A stretch of DNA of 58,289 nucleotides, taken from assembly GCA_012523075.1 (NCBI GenBank), contig JAAYJF010000076.1, positions 1-58,289 of the forward strand, given 5' to 3'. Every line of letters begins with the position of its first letter. The stretch's first letter is position 1. The notes beneath the pieces were generated by a model that was given only the letters and a program-made list of their open reading frames with translations, was not told the origin of the DNA and made no database searches. The position numbers and the translations under genes were made by a program. This DNA is from Clostridiales bacterium. Its GTDB lineage: Bacteria > Bacillota > Clostridia > Ch29. Positions 18,605 to 28,153 of this stretch are shown here, piece by piece.

Positions 18605-20047
18605 ATGTCCAAGCAGCAAGAGGATTATGTAAAGCAGATAACAAAGCAAAACGAGGACTTTTCGCAGTGGTATACCGACGTTATTAGGAAGGCAGACCTT
18701 GTGGATTATGCCCCGGTAAAGGGGTTTATGGTTATCAAACCATACGGTTATGCCCTGTGGGAAAATATGCAAAGAGAACTTGATAAAATGCTTAAGGCCT
18801 CCGGTCACAAAAACGCTTACTTTCCGCTCTTTATTCCGGAATACCTGCTCCAGAAAGAGGCGGAGCACGTGGAAGGGTTTGCCCCCGAAGTCGCCTGGGT
18901 TACCATCGGCGGCACCGAGGAGCTGACCGAAAGGATAGCTGTAAGGCCCACCTCCGAGGCAATAGTGTGCAGCATGTACTCCAAATGGATTAAGTCCTAC
19001 CGTGACCTGCCCATACTATACAACCAATGGTGCAACGTTGTGAGATGGGAAAAAAGCACAAGGCCCTTTTTAAGGACCTCGGAATTCCTGTGGCAGGAAG
19101 GGCACACCGCCCACGCGACCGAGGAGGAGGCGCAGGAGGAAACCTTGAAAATACTGGACATATACAGGGACTTTGCGGAAAACGTACTGGCCATCCCGAT
19201 GCTTACCGGTGAAAAATCCGAAAAGGAAAAGTTCGCCGGTGCTAAAATGACCTATTCGATGGAGGCGATGATGCTTGACGGGAAAGCGTTGCAGGCAGGA
19301 ACTTCTCACAACCTCGGTCAACACTTCGCAAAGGTTTTTGATATTCAGTACCTGGACAGGGATGGCGAGCTAAAATACGTGTGGACCACGTCCTGGGGGG
19401 TATCTACAAGGCTTATAGGCGGTATCATAATGGTACACGGCGATGACAGGGGCCTGGTTCTACCGCCGAGGGTGGCACCCTGCCAGGTTGTGATTGTGCC
19501 CATAGCGCAGCATAAGGAGGGCGTACTTGAAAAGGCCGGTGAGATTTATGAAAACCTTTCCGAAAGATTCAGGATGGAACTGGATGACAGGGACACCTAT
19601 AGCGTCGGCTGGAAGTTTAATGAATGGGAGCTAAAAGGTGTACCGCTGCGGCTTGAAATAGGACCACGGGACATCCAGAACAACCAGGTAGTAGCAGTTA
19701 GACGGGACACCGGAGAAAAAACTGTTATAGAAATGGAGGGGCTGGACAAGAAAATAGGGGCACTTCTGGAGGAAATACAAAAGGGGATATTTCAAAAAGC
19801 CCTTGAATTCAGGGACAAAAATATCCGAACGGCAAACAACATGGAGGAATTCGTTTCTATAATAGAGAGCCAGAAGGGCTTTATAAAAGCCATGTGGTGC
19901 GAAGACGCGGAGTGTGAAACAAAGATTAAGGAAAAAACCGGTGCAACCACGCGGTGCATCCCCTTTGAACAGGACAAAACCGGTGACCGGTGCGTTGTGT
20001 GCAATAGGCCCGCCGAAAGGGTTGCTTATTTTGCTAAAGCGTACTAA
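18605..20047 (+). CDS. proS: Prolyl-tRNA synthetase, archaeal/eukaryotic-type (short, no INS editing domain)
   Basis: Attaches proline to tRNA-Pro. It has 480 residues: a class II catalytic core with motif 2 (NQWCNVVRWEKSTRPFLR), TSEFLWQEGHTAH and the motif 3 region; an anticodon-binding domain from about residue 290; and a C-terminal zinc-type domain with four cysteines (CEDAEC and CVVCNR). It lacks the 180-residue INS editing insertion of the B. subtilis/E. coli type, so it belongs to the shorter archaeal-like class also found in many Clostridia. AAGGAGGG precedes the ATG. It is controlled by the upstream proline T-box. Confidence 0.97.
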   Translation: MSKQQEDYVKQITKQNEDFSQWYTDVIRKADLVDYAPVKGFMVIKPYGYALWENMQRELDKMLKASGHKNAYFPLFIPEYLLQKEAEHVEGFAPEVAWVTIGGTEELTERIAVRPTSEAIVCSMYSKWIKSYRDLPILYNQWCNVVRWEKSTRPFLRTSEFLWQEGHTAHATEEEAQEETLKILDIYRDFAENVLAIPMLTGEKSEKEKFAGAKMTYSMEAMMLDGKALQAGTSHNLGQHFAKVFDIQYLDRDGELKYVWTTSWGVSTRLIGGIIMVHGDDRGLVLPPRVAPCQVVIVPIAQHKEGVLEKAGEIYENLSERFRMELDDRDTYSVGWKFNEWELKGVPLRLEIGPRDIQNNQVVAVRRDTGEKTVIEMEGLDKKIGALLEEIQKGIFQKALEFRDKNIRTANNMEEFVSIIESQKGFIKAMWCEDAECETKIKEKTGATTRCIPFEQDKTGDRCVVCNRPAERVAYFAKAY

Positions 20048-20130
20048 GGAATGGGGTTTGTTGTAAAGTATAAAAATGTGGTAATATTTATATATAAGCA
20101 CCAATTACAGACAACACGGGAGGAAGGGCC

Positions 20131-20763
20131 ATGAGAGTAACGGCTATAATTCCAGCGTACAATGAAGAAGAGAGAATAGGGACGGTTCTGGAGGCCGTTA
20201 AAAAATCCAGTTTGGTGGACGATATAATAGTAGTGGACGATGGTTCCGAGGACAAAACCGCTGAGGTTGCGTTTAATTTAGGAGTCAAGGTAATAATAAA
20301 CGACAAAAACCTTGGCAAGGGCGGCGCGTTGTGCCGTGGTTTGAGAAACTGCCAGTCGGAGGTTATCCTGTTTTTGGATGCTGACCTTTGCGGGCTTGAA
20401 ACGAAGGACGTAGACCACCTTTTAGAGCCGGTTCTTTCGGGGGATTATGATATGACAATAGGGATATTCGCCAACGGAAGGCTGACTACCGATCTGGCAC
20501 AGAAGGTAGCACCATTTCTGTCGGGACAAAGGGCAATAAAGCGACAGATACTGAACGACATAAGTGGGCTGGAAATAAGCCGGTACGGGGTGGAGGCAGC
20601 CCTTACCCGTTACGTCAAGAAAAACAATGTACGTATAAAAGAGGTTCAGCTGGTGGACGTATCCCACGTGATGAAGGAGGAAAAACTCGGTATAATACGT
20701 GGCCTGGCCGAAAGGCTGAAAATGTACCGTGATATAGTAAAGGCCATGACCTTTAAGCTATAA
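20131..20763 (+). CDS. GT-A fold family 2 glycosyltransferase
   Basis: A 210-residue nucleotide-sugar glycosyltransferase. The N-terminal nucleotide-binding signature (IIPAYNEEERIGTVLEAV), VVDDGSEDKT, NLGKGGALCRG and a DxD-type metal motif (FLDADLCG) are all present. No membrane anchor is evident. Acceptor and sugar cannot be read from the sequence; relatives include dolichol-phosphate-mannose-synthase-like and glucosyl-phosphoglycerate-like enzymes. It lies between proS and mgtC, where Bacillus has no such gene. Confidence 0.85.
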   Translation: MRVTAIIPAYNEEERIGTVLEAVKKSSLVDDIIVVDDGSEDKTAEVAFNLGVKVIINDKNLGKGGALCRGLRNCQSEVILFLDADLCGLETKDVDHLLEPVLSGDYDMTIGIFANGRLTTDLAQKVAPFLSGQRAIKRQILNDISGLEISRYGVEAALTRYVKKNNVRIKEVQLVDVSHVMKEEKLGIIRGLAERLKMYRDIVKAMTFKL

Positions 20764-20820
20764 CTCCGGAGCCTGCACGGATACCAGACGTCCGGCACCG
20801 GGAACCAAGGGGAGATGGCT

Positions 20821-21486
20821 ATGCTGTCGGGCCAAGAGATTTTATTAAGAATACTGTTGGCCTTTATACTTAGCAGCGTCATTGGAATGGAGAGGGAATT
20901 CGGTAACCAGGCCGCAGGTCTGCGTACCCATATACTGGTATGCGTCGGTTCCACGCTGGTGATGCTTGTATCCTTTCATTTGTTTGAAGCATATGGGGGC
21001 CAAACATCCATGGACCCGGCCAGGCTGGGGGCACAGGTGATAAGCGGCATAGGTTTCCTTGGAGCAGGAACCATTATGAAGGAAGGAGCCTCCATCCGCG
21101 GCCTGACAACGGCGGCGGGCCTTTGGGTGGTTGCATGCATAGGACTTGCGGTGGGTGCGGGTTTCTATTTTGGAGCCTTTTTGGTGACGATTGTTATAGT
21201 GATTACACTCACCATAGTAAACCGGCTGGATAAACGCATCAATAAAAGCAAGAACAACTACTCATTGACCCTGCGAGCGGAAAACGTACCGGGACAGCTG
21301 GGGAGAATAGGCGCCGCCCTGGGTAAAGGTGGCGTGTCCATAAGAAATATCAGAATGATAGAACTAAACGACTTTACGGTGGAGATAATACTGCTTTTGA
21401 AGCTGCCCGGCCAGATGGAACTGGAGGAAGTCTTTGGCATACTTAACGGGGTGGAGGGGATAAAGCAGATAGTAGATTCAAGCTAG
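20821..21486 (+). CDS. MgtC/SapB family membrane protein
   Basis: 221 residues: an N-terminal membrane domain with four to five helices and the family signatures LLAFILSSVIGMEREF, GLRTHILVCVGSTLVML and ISGIGFLGAGTIMKEG, then an ACT-like cytoplasmic domain (about 140-221). MgtC proteins are tied to growth in low magnesium and to control of membrane ATPases; the transport role is unproven. ATG 20821 gives proper spacing from AAGGGGAG; ATG 20815 is too close. Confidence 0.88.
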   Translation: MLSGQEILLRILLAFILSSVIGMEREFGNQAAGLRTHILVCVGSTLVMLVSFHLFEAYGGQTSMDPARLGAQVISGIGFLGAGTIMKEGASIRGLTTAAGLWVVACIGLAVGAGFYFGAFLVTIVIVITLTIVNRLDKRINKSKNNYSLTLRAENVPGQLGRIGAALGKGGVSIRNIRMIELNDFTVEIILLLKLPGQMELEEVFGILNGVEGIKQIVDSS

Positions 21487-21503
21487 CGGGGGGTAGACAA
21501 AAA

Positions 21504-24500
21504 GTGCGACAGTTCTTTAAAGGAATAGAAAAGGTATTGGTTAACGAAAAGGCCAATGAAATTCTGGTGGTGGTGGACGGGGGCCAATACCCCGGACAGG
21601 ACCGGGAACGCCTTAAAAAAAAGATATCTGAGGGTTTAAAAAAGGATAGAAATACGGGGATAGAGATTGTCCGGTCGGCGAAGGAGTGCAGTTTGGATAC
21701 GCTGTTTAAAAACAACTGGACTTTTTTTTGCAGTCTTTGGGGCAGGACCTTCCCCGCCGGAAGGCCATGGTTTGAGAGTTGTACATACAGGCTGGACCAA
21801 AGGCAACTTTTTGTTGAATTTGATGACCAACTGGCTATATACGCCCTTTCGGGCAGAAATTTCGAGGACTTTACAAGGAAGATAGTCGGTGCGATAAGCG
21901 GTAGGGATATATTTGTGTCCATGACGGTTAAAGAGGGGATTAAACCGGATTACGCCAAAGATGACCGGGATGACCTGCAGGATGAGGAACTGTCAGAGAT
22001 TAAAAAAATAATAAGGCAGAACGTTAAAAGGGAGGCAAAAAAGGCCAAAAATAAGGTGTTAATAGGAAAGCATTTCAAGGGCACACCAAAACCCATCAAA
22101 GAAATAATACAGGATGCCGGTACAGTAATTGTAGAAGGTGTTGTATGCAGACTGGAAACCAAGGAGCTCCGGTCAGAGAGGTATTCCCTTTTGCTGTCGG
22201 TCTTCGTTACCGATTATGAGGATACAATAGAATGCAGATTTTTTTTAGATAAAGCAAGCAGGGGAAGGGTGGAGAACTCAATCGGTACAGGCGATAGGAT
22301 TAGGGTTAGGGGGGAAGCCCAGTATAATAAATACGTTAGGGAAATAGTAATAGCAGGAAGGGATGCTTTTCTACTCCCCGGCGAGATAAGGACCGACCAG
22401 TGCACAGAAAAGAGGGTGGAACTGCACGCCCATACAAGGTTCAGTGCCCTCGACGGGGTCACTGCGGTGGAGGCGCTTATAGAAAGGGCCGCCCAGTGGG
22501 GCCACGGGGCCATCGCCATAACCGACCACGGGGTGGTACAGGCCTTTCCGGAAGCCTATGAAGCTTCGTGCAGGACCGGGGTCAAGGTGATATACGGTAT
22601 GGAAGCGTACATGATAGACGACCTGTATCTGGAACGGCAGGTGGCCTTCGACTGGGAGGGTCACAATAGTTTTGTTGTATTCGACATAGAGACCACCGGA
22701 CTTAGCCCGGCCCAGGACGAGATAACTGAAATAGGGGCAGTAAGGGTTGAAGACGGAAAAATAATCGATAGGTTTCACTCGCTAATAAACCCGGGCGTGC
22801 CCATACCGGAGAAAATAGTGGAACTAACCGGTATTACAGACGATATGGTTAAGAACTGTCCCGGGGCGGAGCAGGTAATCCCGGCTTTTCTGGAATTTGC
22901 CGGTGATGGGGTACTTACCGCCCATAACGCACCCTTCGACATGGGATTTATACAGACCAAAGCGGCCAAGCTGGGCCTTACCGTTAAAAACGAAGTGCTG
23001 GACACGCTGGCCATTACAAGAAGGCTTTTCCCATGGCTTAAAACCCATAAGCTGGGTGCGGTGGCAAGCCATTTAGGGATTAGTATGGATAGGGCTCACA
23101 GGGCGGTGGACGATGCCCGGGCCACTGCAAAGGTTCTAATAAAGTGTATGGAGCATATAAACAAGGGTAAGGCTTTCGAAACTCCTATGCAGGACCATGA
23201 CCTTGTTTATAGGGAAACTTTAAAAAAGCTTAAGTCCCGTCATGTTACAATACTTGCAAAAGACCAACAGGGCTTGCGGAACCTGTATTGCCTAATCAGC
23301 AAGTCCCACCTTGATTATTTTTACAAAACCCCCAGGATACCAAAGAGCCTCCTTGCCAAAAGAAGAAAGGGGCTGCTCATAGGTAGCGCCTGCGAAGCCG
23401 GCGAACTGTACCGCGGTATCATTGAGGGCAAAAGTGATGCACAACTGGAGGAAGTGGCATCCTTTTATGACTACCTTGAAATCCAGCCGCTGGGAAACAA
23501 CGGCTTTCTGGTGGACAATGGAACGCTTAAGGATATTGGGGAAATCAAAAAGGCAAACATAAAGGTATACAAGATAGGCAAAAAGTTAGGGATTCCGGTG
23601 GTAGCAACGGGAGACGTACATTTTTTGGAGCCCACCGACCAGGTATTTAGAAAGGTCATTCTGGCGGGTAAAGGGTTCGCGGATGCCGATAATCAGGCAC
23701 CCCTTTATATGCGTACCACTTCGGAAATGCTTGCTGAGTTCCAATACTTGGGGGAGGACGTCGCAGAAGAGGTGGTCATAAAAAACCCCAATGCGATTAA
23801 TGTAGCGGTGGAGGATGGGATACTTCCGGTACCCCTCAAGACATATCCTCCCACCATACCCGGCGCCGAGGAGGCCCTGGAAAAGTTGACCTGGGAACGG
23901 GCGAGGGAGGTTTACGGCGACCCGTTGCCCCGGATGGTGGAAGAAAGACTCAAGAAAGAACTGAGGGCAATAATAGATAATGGTTACGCGGTAATGTTCG
24001 TAACTGCCCAAAGGCTTGTTTCAAAATCAAACGAGGACGGTTACCTGGTAGGCTCCAGGGGTTCGGTGGGGTCCTCCCTTGTAGCGACCATGAGCGGGAT
24101 AACCGAGGTAAACCCGCTGCCACCGCACTACCTGTGCGGTAACTGCAAGTATTCCCGGTTTTTTAACGACGGCAGTGTCGGGTCCGGGGCGGACCTTATA
24201 GACAGGCCGTGCCCAGAATGCGGAGAAATATTGGAAAAACACGGTTTTGATATCCCCTTTGAAGTGTTTATGGGCTTCAAGGGGGATAAGGAGCCGGACA
24301 TTGACCTTAATTTTTCTGGTGAGTACCAGAGCAAAGCCCATCGGTTCACCGAGGAATTGTTCGGCAAAAAGAAGGTATACCGGGCGGGTACCATATCCAC
24401 GCTGGCGGACAAAACCGCCTACGGTTTCGTAAAGGGCTACCTTGAAGAAAGGGGCCTTACGGTGCACAACGCGGAAATAAACCGGTTGGTACAGGGCTGC

Positions 24501-25715
24501 GCCGGTATCAAAAGGACTACCGGACAGCACCCCGGAGGGGTGATGATTGTGCCCCGGGATATGGATATCCACCAGTTCACCCCGGTGCAGAGGCCGGCCG
24601 ATGATACTAACTCCGATGTGGTGACCACCCATTTTGACTACCGTGCCATAAGCGGCCGGCTTCTTAAGCTTGATATTTTGGGACATGATGACCCCACCAT
24701 GCTTAGGATGCTGCATAAACTGACCGGCAAAGACCCCCGCAGCATCCCCCCTGACGACAGGGAAACCATGGCCATATTCAGCTCCACAGAGCCCCTGGGC
24801 ATAAAACCGGAGGACATAGACTGTCCGGTGGGAAGCTTAGGCATACCGGAATTTGGCACACGGTTTGTAAGGCAGATGCTGCAGGATACCAAACCCACCA
24901 CCATGGCTGAGCTTGTAAGGATAAGCGGACTGTCCCACGGTACCGATGTATGGCTTAATAACGCGCAGCAGCTCATAAAGGATGGCACCGCAACCCTAAA
25001 GGAGGTTATTTCAACCAGGGATGATATATTCATTTTTCTTGTACAAAAAGGGATGCAGCCCCAGAAAGCCTTCGGAATAATGGAAAGGGTAAGAAAGGGT
25101 AAAGGGCTTACCGACGAGGATGTGGAGGGAATGGAGGCGGTTGACTGTCCCCGATGGTTCATTGATTCCTGCAGGAAGATTAAGTACATGTTCCCCAAGG
25201 CCCATGCGGTTGCCTATGTAACCATGGCCTTTAGGATAGCCTACTATAAGGTGCACCACCCTCTGGCCTTCTATGCAGCGTACTTCACAGTGCGTGCCAG
25301 TGAATTTGATGCGCAACTCATTGTGGCGGGTAAAGAGACGGTGGTAAAAACCATAAAGGAATATGATGAGCGTAAAAACAACCTTACCCAGAAGGAAAAA
25401 TCGCTGCTCACAATACTGGAAGTAGCCAGGGAGATGTACTGCAGGGGTTTTGGTTTTCTGCCGGTGGACCTGTACAAATCCGATGGAGCCCAGTTCCTAA
25501 TAGTGGGCAAAAAACTGCTCCCACCCCTTACGGCGCTGCAGGGGCTGGGTCATAACGCCGCCGGCAGCATGGTGGAGGCACGAAGGGAAAGGCCTTTCAT
25601 ATCGGTAGAGGACCTGCAGGAGAGGGCACGGATTAGCCGTACCATAATAGATATCCTGCGGGCTCACGGATGCCTGGATTCGTTGCCCGAATCCAATCAG
25701 ATTTCACTTTTTTGA
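21504..25715 (+). CDS. polC: DNA polymerase III alpha subunit, PolC type (with 3'-5' proofreading)
   Basis: The main replicative polymerase of low-GC Gram-positives. It has 1403 residues in the usual order: N-terminal domain (about 1-195), OB domain (about 205-290), PHP domain (LHAHTRFSALDG, about 305) split by a DnaQ-like exonuclease (about 390-560), polymerase palm/fingers with a zinc-type cluster (CGNCKYS, CPECGE) and the metal Asp pair in EPDIDLNF, then the HhH and C-terminal part. The exonuclease motifs DIETTG, HNAPFDMGF and HRAVDDARA are intact, so proofreading should work. The start is GTG 21504, 17 bp after mgtC. Confidence 0.98.
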   Translation: MRQFFKGIEKVLVNEKANEILVVVDGGQYPGQDRERLKKKISEGLKKDRNTGIEIVRSAKECSLDTLFKNNWTFFCSLWGRTFPAGRPWFESCTYRLDQRQLFVEFDDQLAIYALSGRNFEDFTRKIVGAISGRDIFVSMTVKEGIKPDYAKDDRDDLQDEELSEIKKIIRQNVKREAKKAKNKVLIGKHFKGTPKPIKEIIQDAGTVIVEGVVCRLETKELRSERYSLLLSVFVTDYEDTIECRFFLDKASRGRVENSIGTGDRIRVRGEAQYNKYVREIVIAGRDAFLLPGEIRTDQCTEKRVELHAHTRFSALDGVTAVEALIERAAQWGHGAIAITDHGVVQAFPEAYEASCRTGVKVIYGMEAYMIDDLYLERQVAFDWEGHNSFVVFDIETTGLSPAQDEITEIGAVRVEDGKIIDRFHSLINPGVPIPEKIVELTGITDDMVKNCPGAEQVIPAFLEFAGDGVLTAHNAPFDMGFIQTKAAKLGLTVKNEVLDTLAITRRLFPWLKTHKLGAVASHLGISMDRAHRAVDDARATAKVLIKCMEHINKGKAFETPMQDHDLVYRETLKKLKSRHVTILAKDQQGLRNLYCLISKSHLDYFYKTPRIPKSLLAKRRKGLLIGSACEAGELYRGIIEGKSDAQLEEVASFYDYLEIQPLGNNGFLVDNGTLKDIGEIKKANIKVYKIGKKLGIPVVATGDVHFLEPTDQVFRKVILAGKGFADADNQAPLYMRTTSEMLAEFQYLGEDVAEEVVIKNPNAINVAVEDGILPVPLKTYPPTIPGAEEALEKLTWERAREVYGDPLPRMVEERLKKELRAIIDNGYAVMFVTAQRLVSKSNEDGYLVGSRGSVGSSLVATMSGITEVNPLPPHYLCGNCKYSRFFNDGSVGSGADLIDRPCPECGEILEKHGFDIPFEVFMGFKGDKEPDIDLNFSGEYQSKAHRFTEELFGKKKVYRAGTISTLADKTAYGFVKGYLEERGLTVHNAEINRLVQGCAGIKRTTGQHPGGVMIVPRDMDIHQFTPVQRPADDTNSDVVTTHFDYRAISGRLLKLDILGHDDPTMLRMLHKLTGKDPRSIPPDDRETMAIFSSTEPLGIKPEDIDCPVGSLGIPEFGTRFVRQMLQDTKPTTMAELVRISGLSHGTDVWLNNAQQLIKDGTATLKEVISTRDDIFIFLVQKGMQPQKAFGIMERVRKGKGLTDEDVEGMEAVDCPRWFIDSCRKIKYMFPKAHAVAYVTMAFRIAYYKVHHPLAFYAAYFTVRASEFDAQLIVAGKETVVKTIKEYDERKNNLTQKEKSLLTILEVAREMYCRGFGFLPVDLYKSDGAQFLIVGKKLLPPLTALQGLGHNAAGSMVEARRERPFISVEDLQERARISRTIIDILRAHGCLDSLPESNQISLF

Positions 25716-25740
25716 CTTGTATTAACGCCTTCCATATGAT
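25712..25740 (+). promoter_or_regulatory. Sigma-A-type promoter for the rimP-nusA-infB operon
   Basis: TTGACT and TATGAT are separated by 17 bp; the -35 overlaps the polC stop codon. It is the best promoter before the translation/transcription-factor operon. Confidence 0.7.
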
Positions 25741-25774
25741 AGACTAGTTTGTGGAAAGTGCATACCTGTCGGAC

Positions 25775-25798
25775 AGGAGTGGGTAAAAACCCACTCCT
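25775..25798 (+). repeat. Perfect 10-bp hairpin in the rimP leader
   Basis: AGGAGTGGGT, loop AAAA, ACCCACTCCT. There is no T tract after it, so it is more likely a leader structure of the rimP-nusA mRNA than a strong polC terminator. A second short inverted repeat, CCTGTC/GACAGG, overlaps its 5' side (25765-25777). Confidence 0.55.
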
Positions 25799-25897
25799 TA
25801 CTGTTATACAGGGTCAAAGCTCTGGAATAATAAATATGGTGGTATGGAAACATAAAAATACCAGTTACTGATAAGGAAAGGGCAGGGAGGGAAAGAA

Positions 25898-26359
25898 TTG
25901 GCAAAAATAAGAATGGAGAAAATAGTGGAGGAACTGGCGGTACCAATTATAGAGGAGAACAAATGTAAACTGGTGGATATCGAGTATGTGAAGGAAGGAC
26001 CCAATTGGTACCTTAGGGTATACATAGACAAGGATGGCGGAGTAACGGTGGAAGACTGCGAAAGGGTGAGCGAGCGTTTAAGCGACCTTCTTGACCGGGA
26101 AGACCCCATTGACCACAGCTATATTTTGGAGGTATCTTCCCCCGGTATAGACAGGCCGCTAAAAACTCAGAGGGACTATGACTACTTTACCGGCCGGGAA
26201 GTGGATATTAAGCTGTATTCTCCTATGAACGGAAAAAGGGAATACAGCGGTATACTCATGGGACTTAAGGACGGTATCATCACTGTGGACACTCCGGAGG
26301 GAAAGCTGTATTTCCAGAGAGAAAAAATAGCTTCCGCCCGGCTAACTTTTAAGTTTTAA
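25898..26359 (+). CDS. rimP: Ribosome maturation factor RimP
   Basis: Assists 30S subunit maturation. It has 153 residues with LVDIEYVKEGPNWYLRVYID, the CERVSERLSDLLD helix, and VSSPGIDRPLKTQRDY at the domain junction. The start is TTG 25898 with GGAGG 7 nt before it. It is the first gene of the nusA operon, as in most bacteria. Confidence 0.95.
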   Translation: MAKIRMEKIVEELAVPIIEENKCKLVDIEYVKEGPNWYLRVYIDKDGGVTVEDCERVSERLSDLLDREDPIDHSYILEVSSPGIDRPLKTQRDYDYFTGREVDIKLYSPMNGKREYSGILMGLKDGIITVDTPEGKLYFQREKIASARLTFKF

Positions 26360-26376
26360 GGGGAGGTTATGAGGCT

Positions 26377-27477
26377 ATGAATCAGGAATTCATGCAGGCT
26401 TTGGAACAAATAGAGAAGGAAAAGGGCGTAGGCAAGGAGATACTAAAAGAAGCGATAGAAGCCGCTCTTGTTTCCGCGTACAAAAAAAATTTCGGTTCAT
26501 CGCAGAACGTTGATGTAAGCATTGAGGACGAGACCGGTGATATAAGGGTATATTCCAAAAAGACTGTGGTGGAGGAACCGGAGAACGACTTCATTGAAAT
26601 AAGCCTGGAAGAGGCGGGCAAGATTTCCCCAACGGCAAGGCTGGGAGACATAATAGAATTTGAGGTTACGCCGAAAAATTTCGGGCGCATAGCTGCCCAG
26701 ACCGCCAAACAGGTGGTTGTACAAAGAATCAGGGAAGCCGAAAGGGGAATAATATACGACGAGTTTATTAACCGTGAGAACGAGCTAGTAAACGGAATGG
26801 TGCAAAGATGGGAAAAAAACAACGTGATGATAGACTTAGGAAGGGTGGAGGCGGTGCTCCCCTCTACCGAACAGATACCCACCGAGGATTATTCGCCGGG
26901 CAGTAGGATAAGGGTTTATATAGTTGAGGTGAAAAAGACAACCAAGGGGCCCCAGATTATTGTGTCAAGGACACATCCGGGACTGGTTAAGAGGCTTTTT
27001 GAACTGGAGGTGCCGGAAATACACAATGGGCTTGTTCAGGTGAAGGGCATCGCCCGGGAGGCGGGAGCCAGGACAAAGATAGCAGTTTACTCGGTGGATG
27101 AGAACGTTGACCCGGTAGGCGCCTGTGTAGGGCCCAAGGGTGTTAGGGTTCAGTCGGTGGTAAATGAACTTAGGGGCGAAAAAATAGACATAATCAAATG
27201 GAGTACCGACGTCCATGAGTTTATTGCAAATTCCTTAAGCCCTGCAAAGGTAGTTGACGTAAGCACCGTGGAGGAACAAAAATCAGCCCAGGTAGTGGTG
27301 AAGGACTATCAGCTCTCGCTGGCCATCGGTAAGGAAGGTCAGAATGCAAGGCTTGCCGCCAAAATAACAGGCTGGAAGATTGACATAAAGAGCGAGAGCC
27401 AGGTGAAAGAAAATACAGACGACATACAGCCGGATGAAGACTTGGATGACGATGAAATGATGGAGAAAGATGAATAA
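26377..27477 (+). CDS. nusA: Transcription elongation/termination factor NusA
   Basis: Binds RNA polymerase and modulates pausing, termination and antitermination. It has 366 residues: an N-terminal RNAP-binding domain (about 1-125), an S1 domain (about 133-200; GMVQRWEKNNVMIDLG), KH1 with CVGPKGVRVQSVVNEL, KH2 with LAIGKEGQNARLAAK, and an acidic tail. There are no C-terminal acidic repeats, as usual for Firmicutes. A good ATG lies after GGGGAGGTTATG. Confidence 0.97.
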   Translation: MNQEFMQALEQIEKEKGVGKEILKEAIEAALVSAYKKNFGSSQNVDVSIEDETGDIRVYSKKTVVEEPENDFIEISLEEAGKISPTARLGDIIEFEVTPKNFGRIAAQTAKQVVVQRIREAERGIIYDEFINRENELVNGMVQRWEKNNVMIDLGRVEAVLPSTEQIPTEDYSPGSRIRVYIVEVKKTTKGPQIIVSRTHPGLVKRLFELEVPEIHNGLVQVKGIAREAGARTKIAVYSVDENVDPVGACVGPKGVRVQSVVNELRGEKIDIIKWSTDVHEFIANSLSPAKVVDVSTVEEQKSAQVVVKDYQLSLAIGKEGQNARLAAKITGWKIDIKSESQVKENTDDIQPDEDLDDDEMMEKDE

Positions 27478-27507
27478 ACAAACGGGAGCAGCCTCCAGAC
27501 TGAAAAC

Positions 27508-27536
27508 TTGATGCCAAGTCGACAGATACTTATAGT
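27508..27536 (+). promoter_or_regulatory. Candidate internal promoter before rnpM
   Basis: TTGATG and TATAGT are separated by 17 bp in the 78-bp nusA-rnpM gap. It could give extra transcription of rnpM-ylxQ-infB. Confidence 0.45.
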
Positions 27537-27555
27537 ATACAAGGGGTGATTGCCT

Positions 27556-27816
27556 TTGAAAAAGAAAAAAGTACCCATACGTCTCTGCTTGGGTTGCCAG
27601 CAACCAAAACCGAAAAGGGAGCTTATAAGGATAGTCCGAAACAGTGAGGGAGAGGTATTCTTGGACGAAACCGGGAAAAAATCGGGAAGGGGAGCCTATA
27701 TTTGCCCCGACAAGGCTTGTCTTGACACCGCAAAAAAGACCCGAAGGCTGGAAAAATCCCTAGGCGCAAAAATTGAAGAACGAATCTATGACTTACTGGA
27801 GGAGGAACTACCCTAA
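27556..27816 (+). CDS. rnpM: RNase P modulator RnpM (YlxR, DUF448)
   Basis: 86 residues with the YlxR signatures RLCLGCQQPKPKRELIRIV and the GRGAYIC loop. B. subtilis YlxR/RnpM binds RNase P RNA and modulates its activity. TTG 27556 is spaced 9 nt from AAGGGG; the in-frame TTG at 27550 is too close. It lies in the canonical nusA-ylxR-ylxQ-infB order. Confidence 0.92.
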   Translation: MKKKKVPIRLCLGCQQPKPKRELIRIVRNSEGEVFLDETGKKSGRGAYICPDKACLDTAKKTRRLEKSLGAKIEERIYDLLEEELP

Positions 27817-27817
27817 A

Positions 27818-28126
27818 GTGAACGACTTTCAAAAGGTATACAATCTTATTGGCCTTGCCTGTAAAGGAGGAAACCTGGTGGCGGGTACAGAAAAATGTAA
27901 AAAAGCCGTTTTGAGTAACAGCGCAAAACTGGTGCTGCTTTCGACCGACTGTTCGGATAACACCAGAAAGCTGTTTAACGATAAATGTTTGTACAGAGAC
28001 ATACCGATAGCAATCTTTGGCACTAAAGACCGGTTGGGAAAGGCGGTAGGTAAAGACTATAGGACGGTTCTGGCAATTCTGAATGAGGGTTTTTCAAGGG
28101 AGATTATGAAGCTTATTGGTAGTTAG
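27818..28126 (+). CDS. L7Ae/L30e-family RNA-binding protein YlxQ
   Basis: A K-turn-binding-like protein of about 102 residues (YNLIGLACKGGNLVAGTEKC; VLLSTDCSDNT; PIAIFGTKDRLGKAVGK). B. subtilis YlxQ sits in the same place; its target is not settled. The start is uncertain. GTG 27818, one base after the rnpM stop, best matches family N-termini, although its GGAGG is 12 nt away; ATG 27788 would add ten residues. Confidence 0.88.
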   Translation: MNDFQKVYNLIGLACKGGNLVAGTEKCKKAVLSNSAKLVLLSTDCSDNTRKLFNDKCLYRDIPIAIFGTKDRLGKAVGKDYRTVLAILNEGFSREIMKLIGS

Positions 28127-28153
28127 GGGAAATTATACCAGGGGGTGAAGGGT

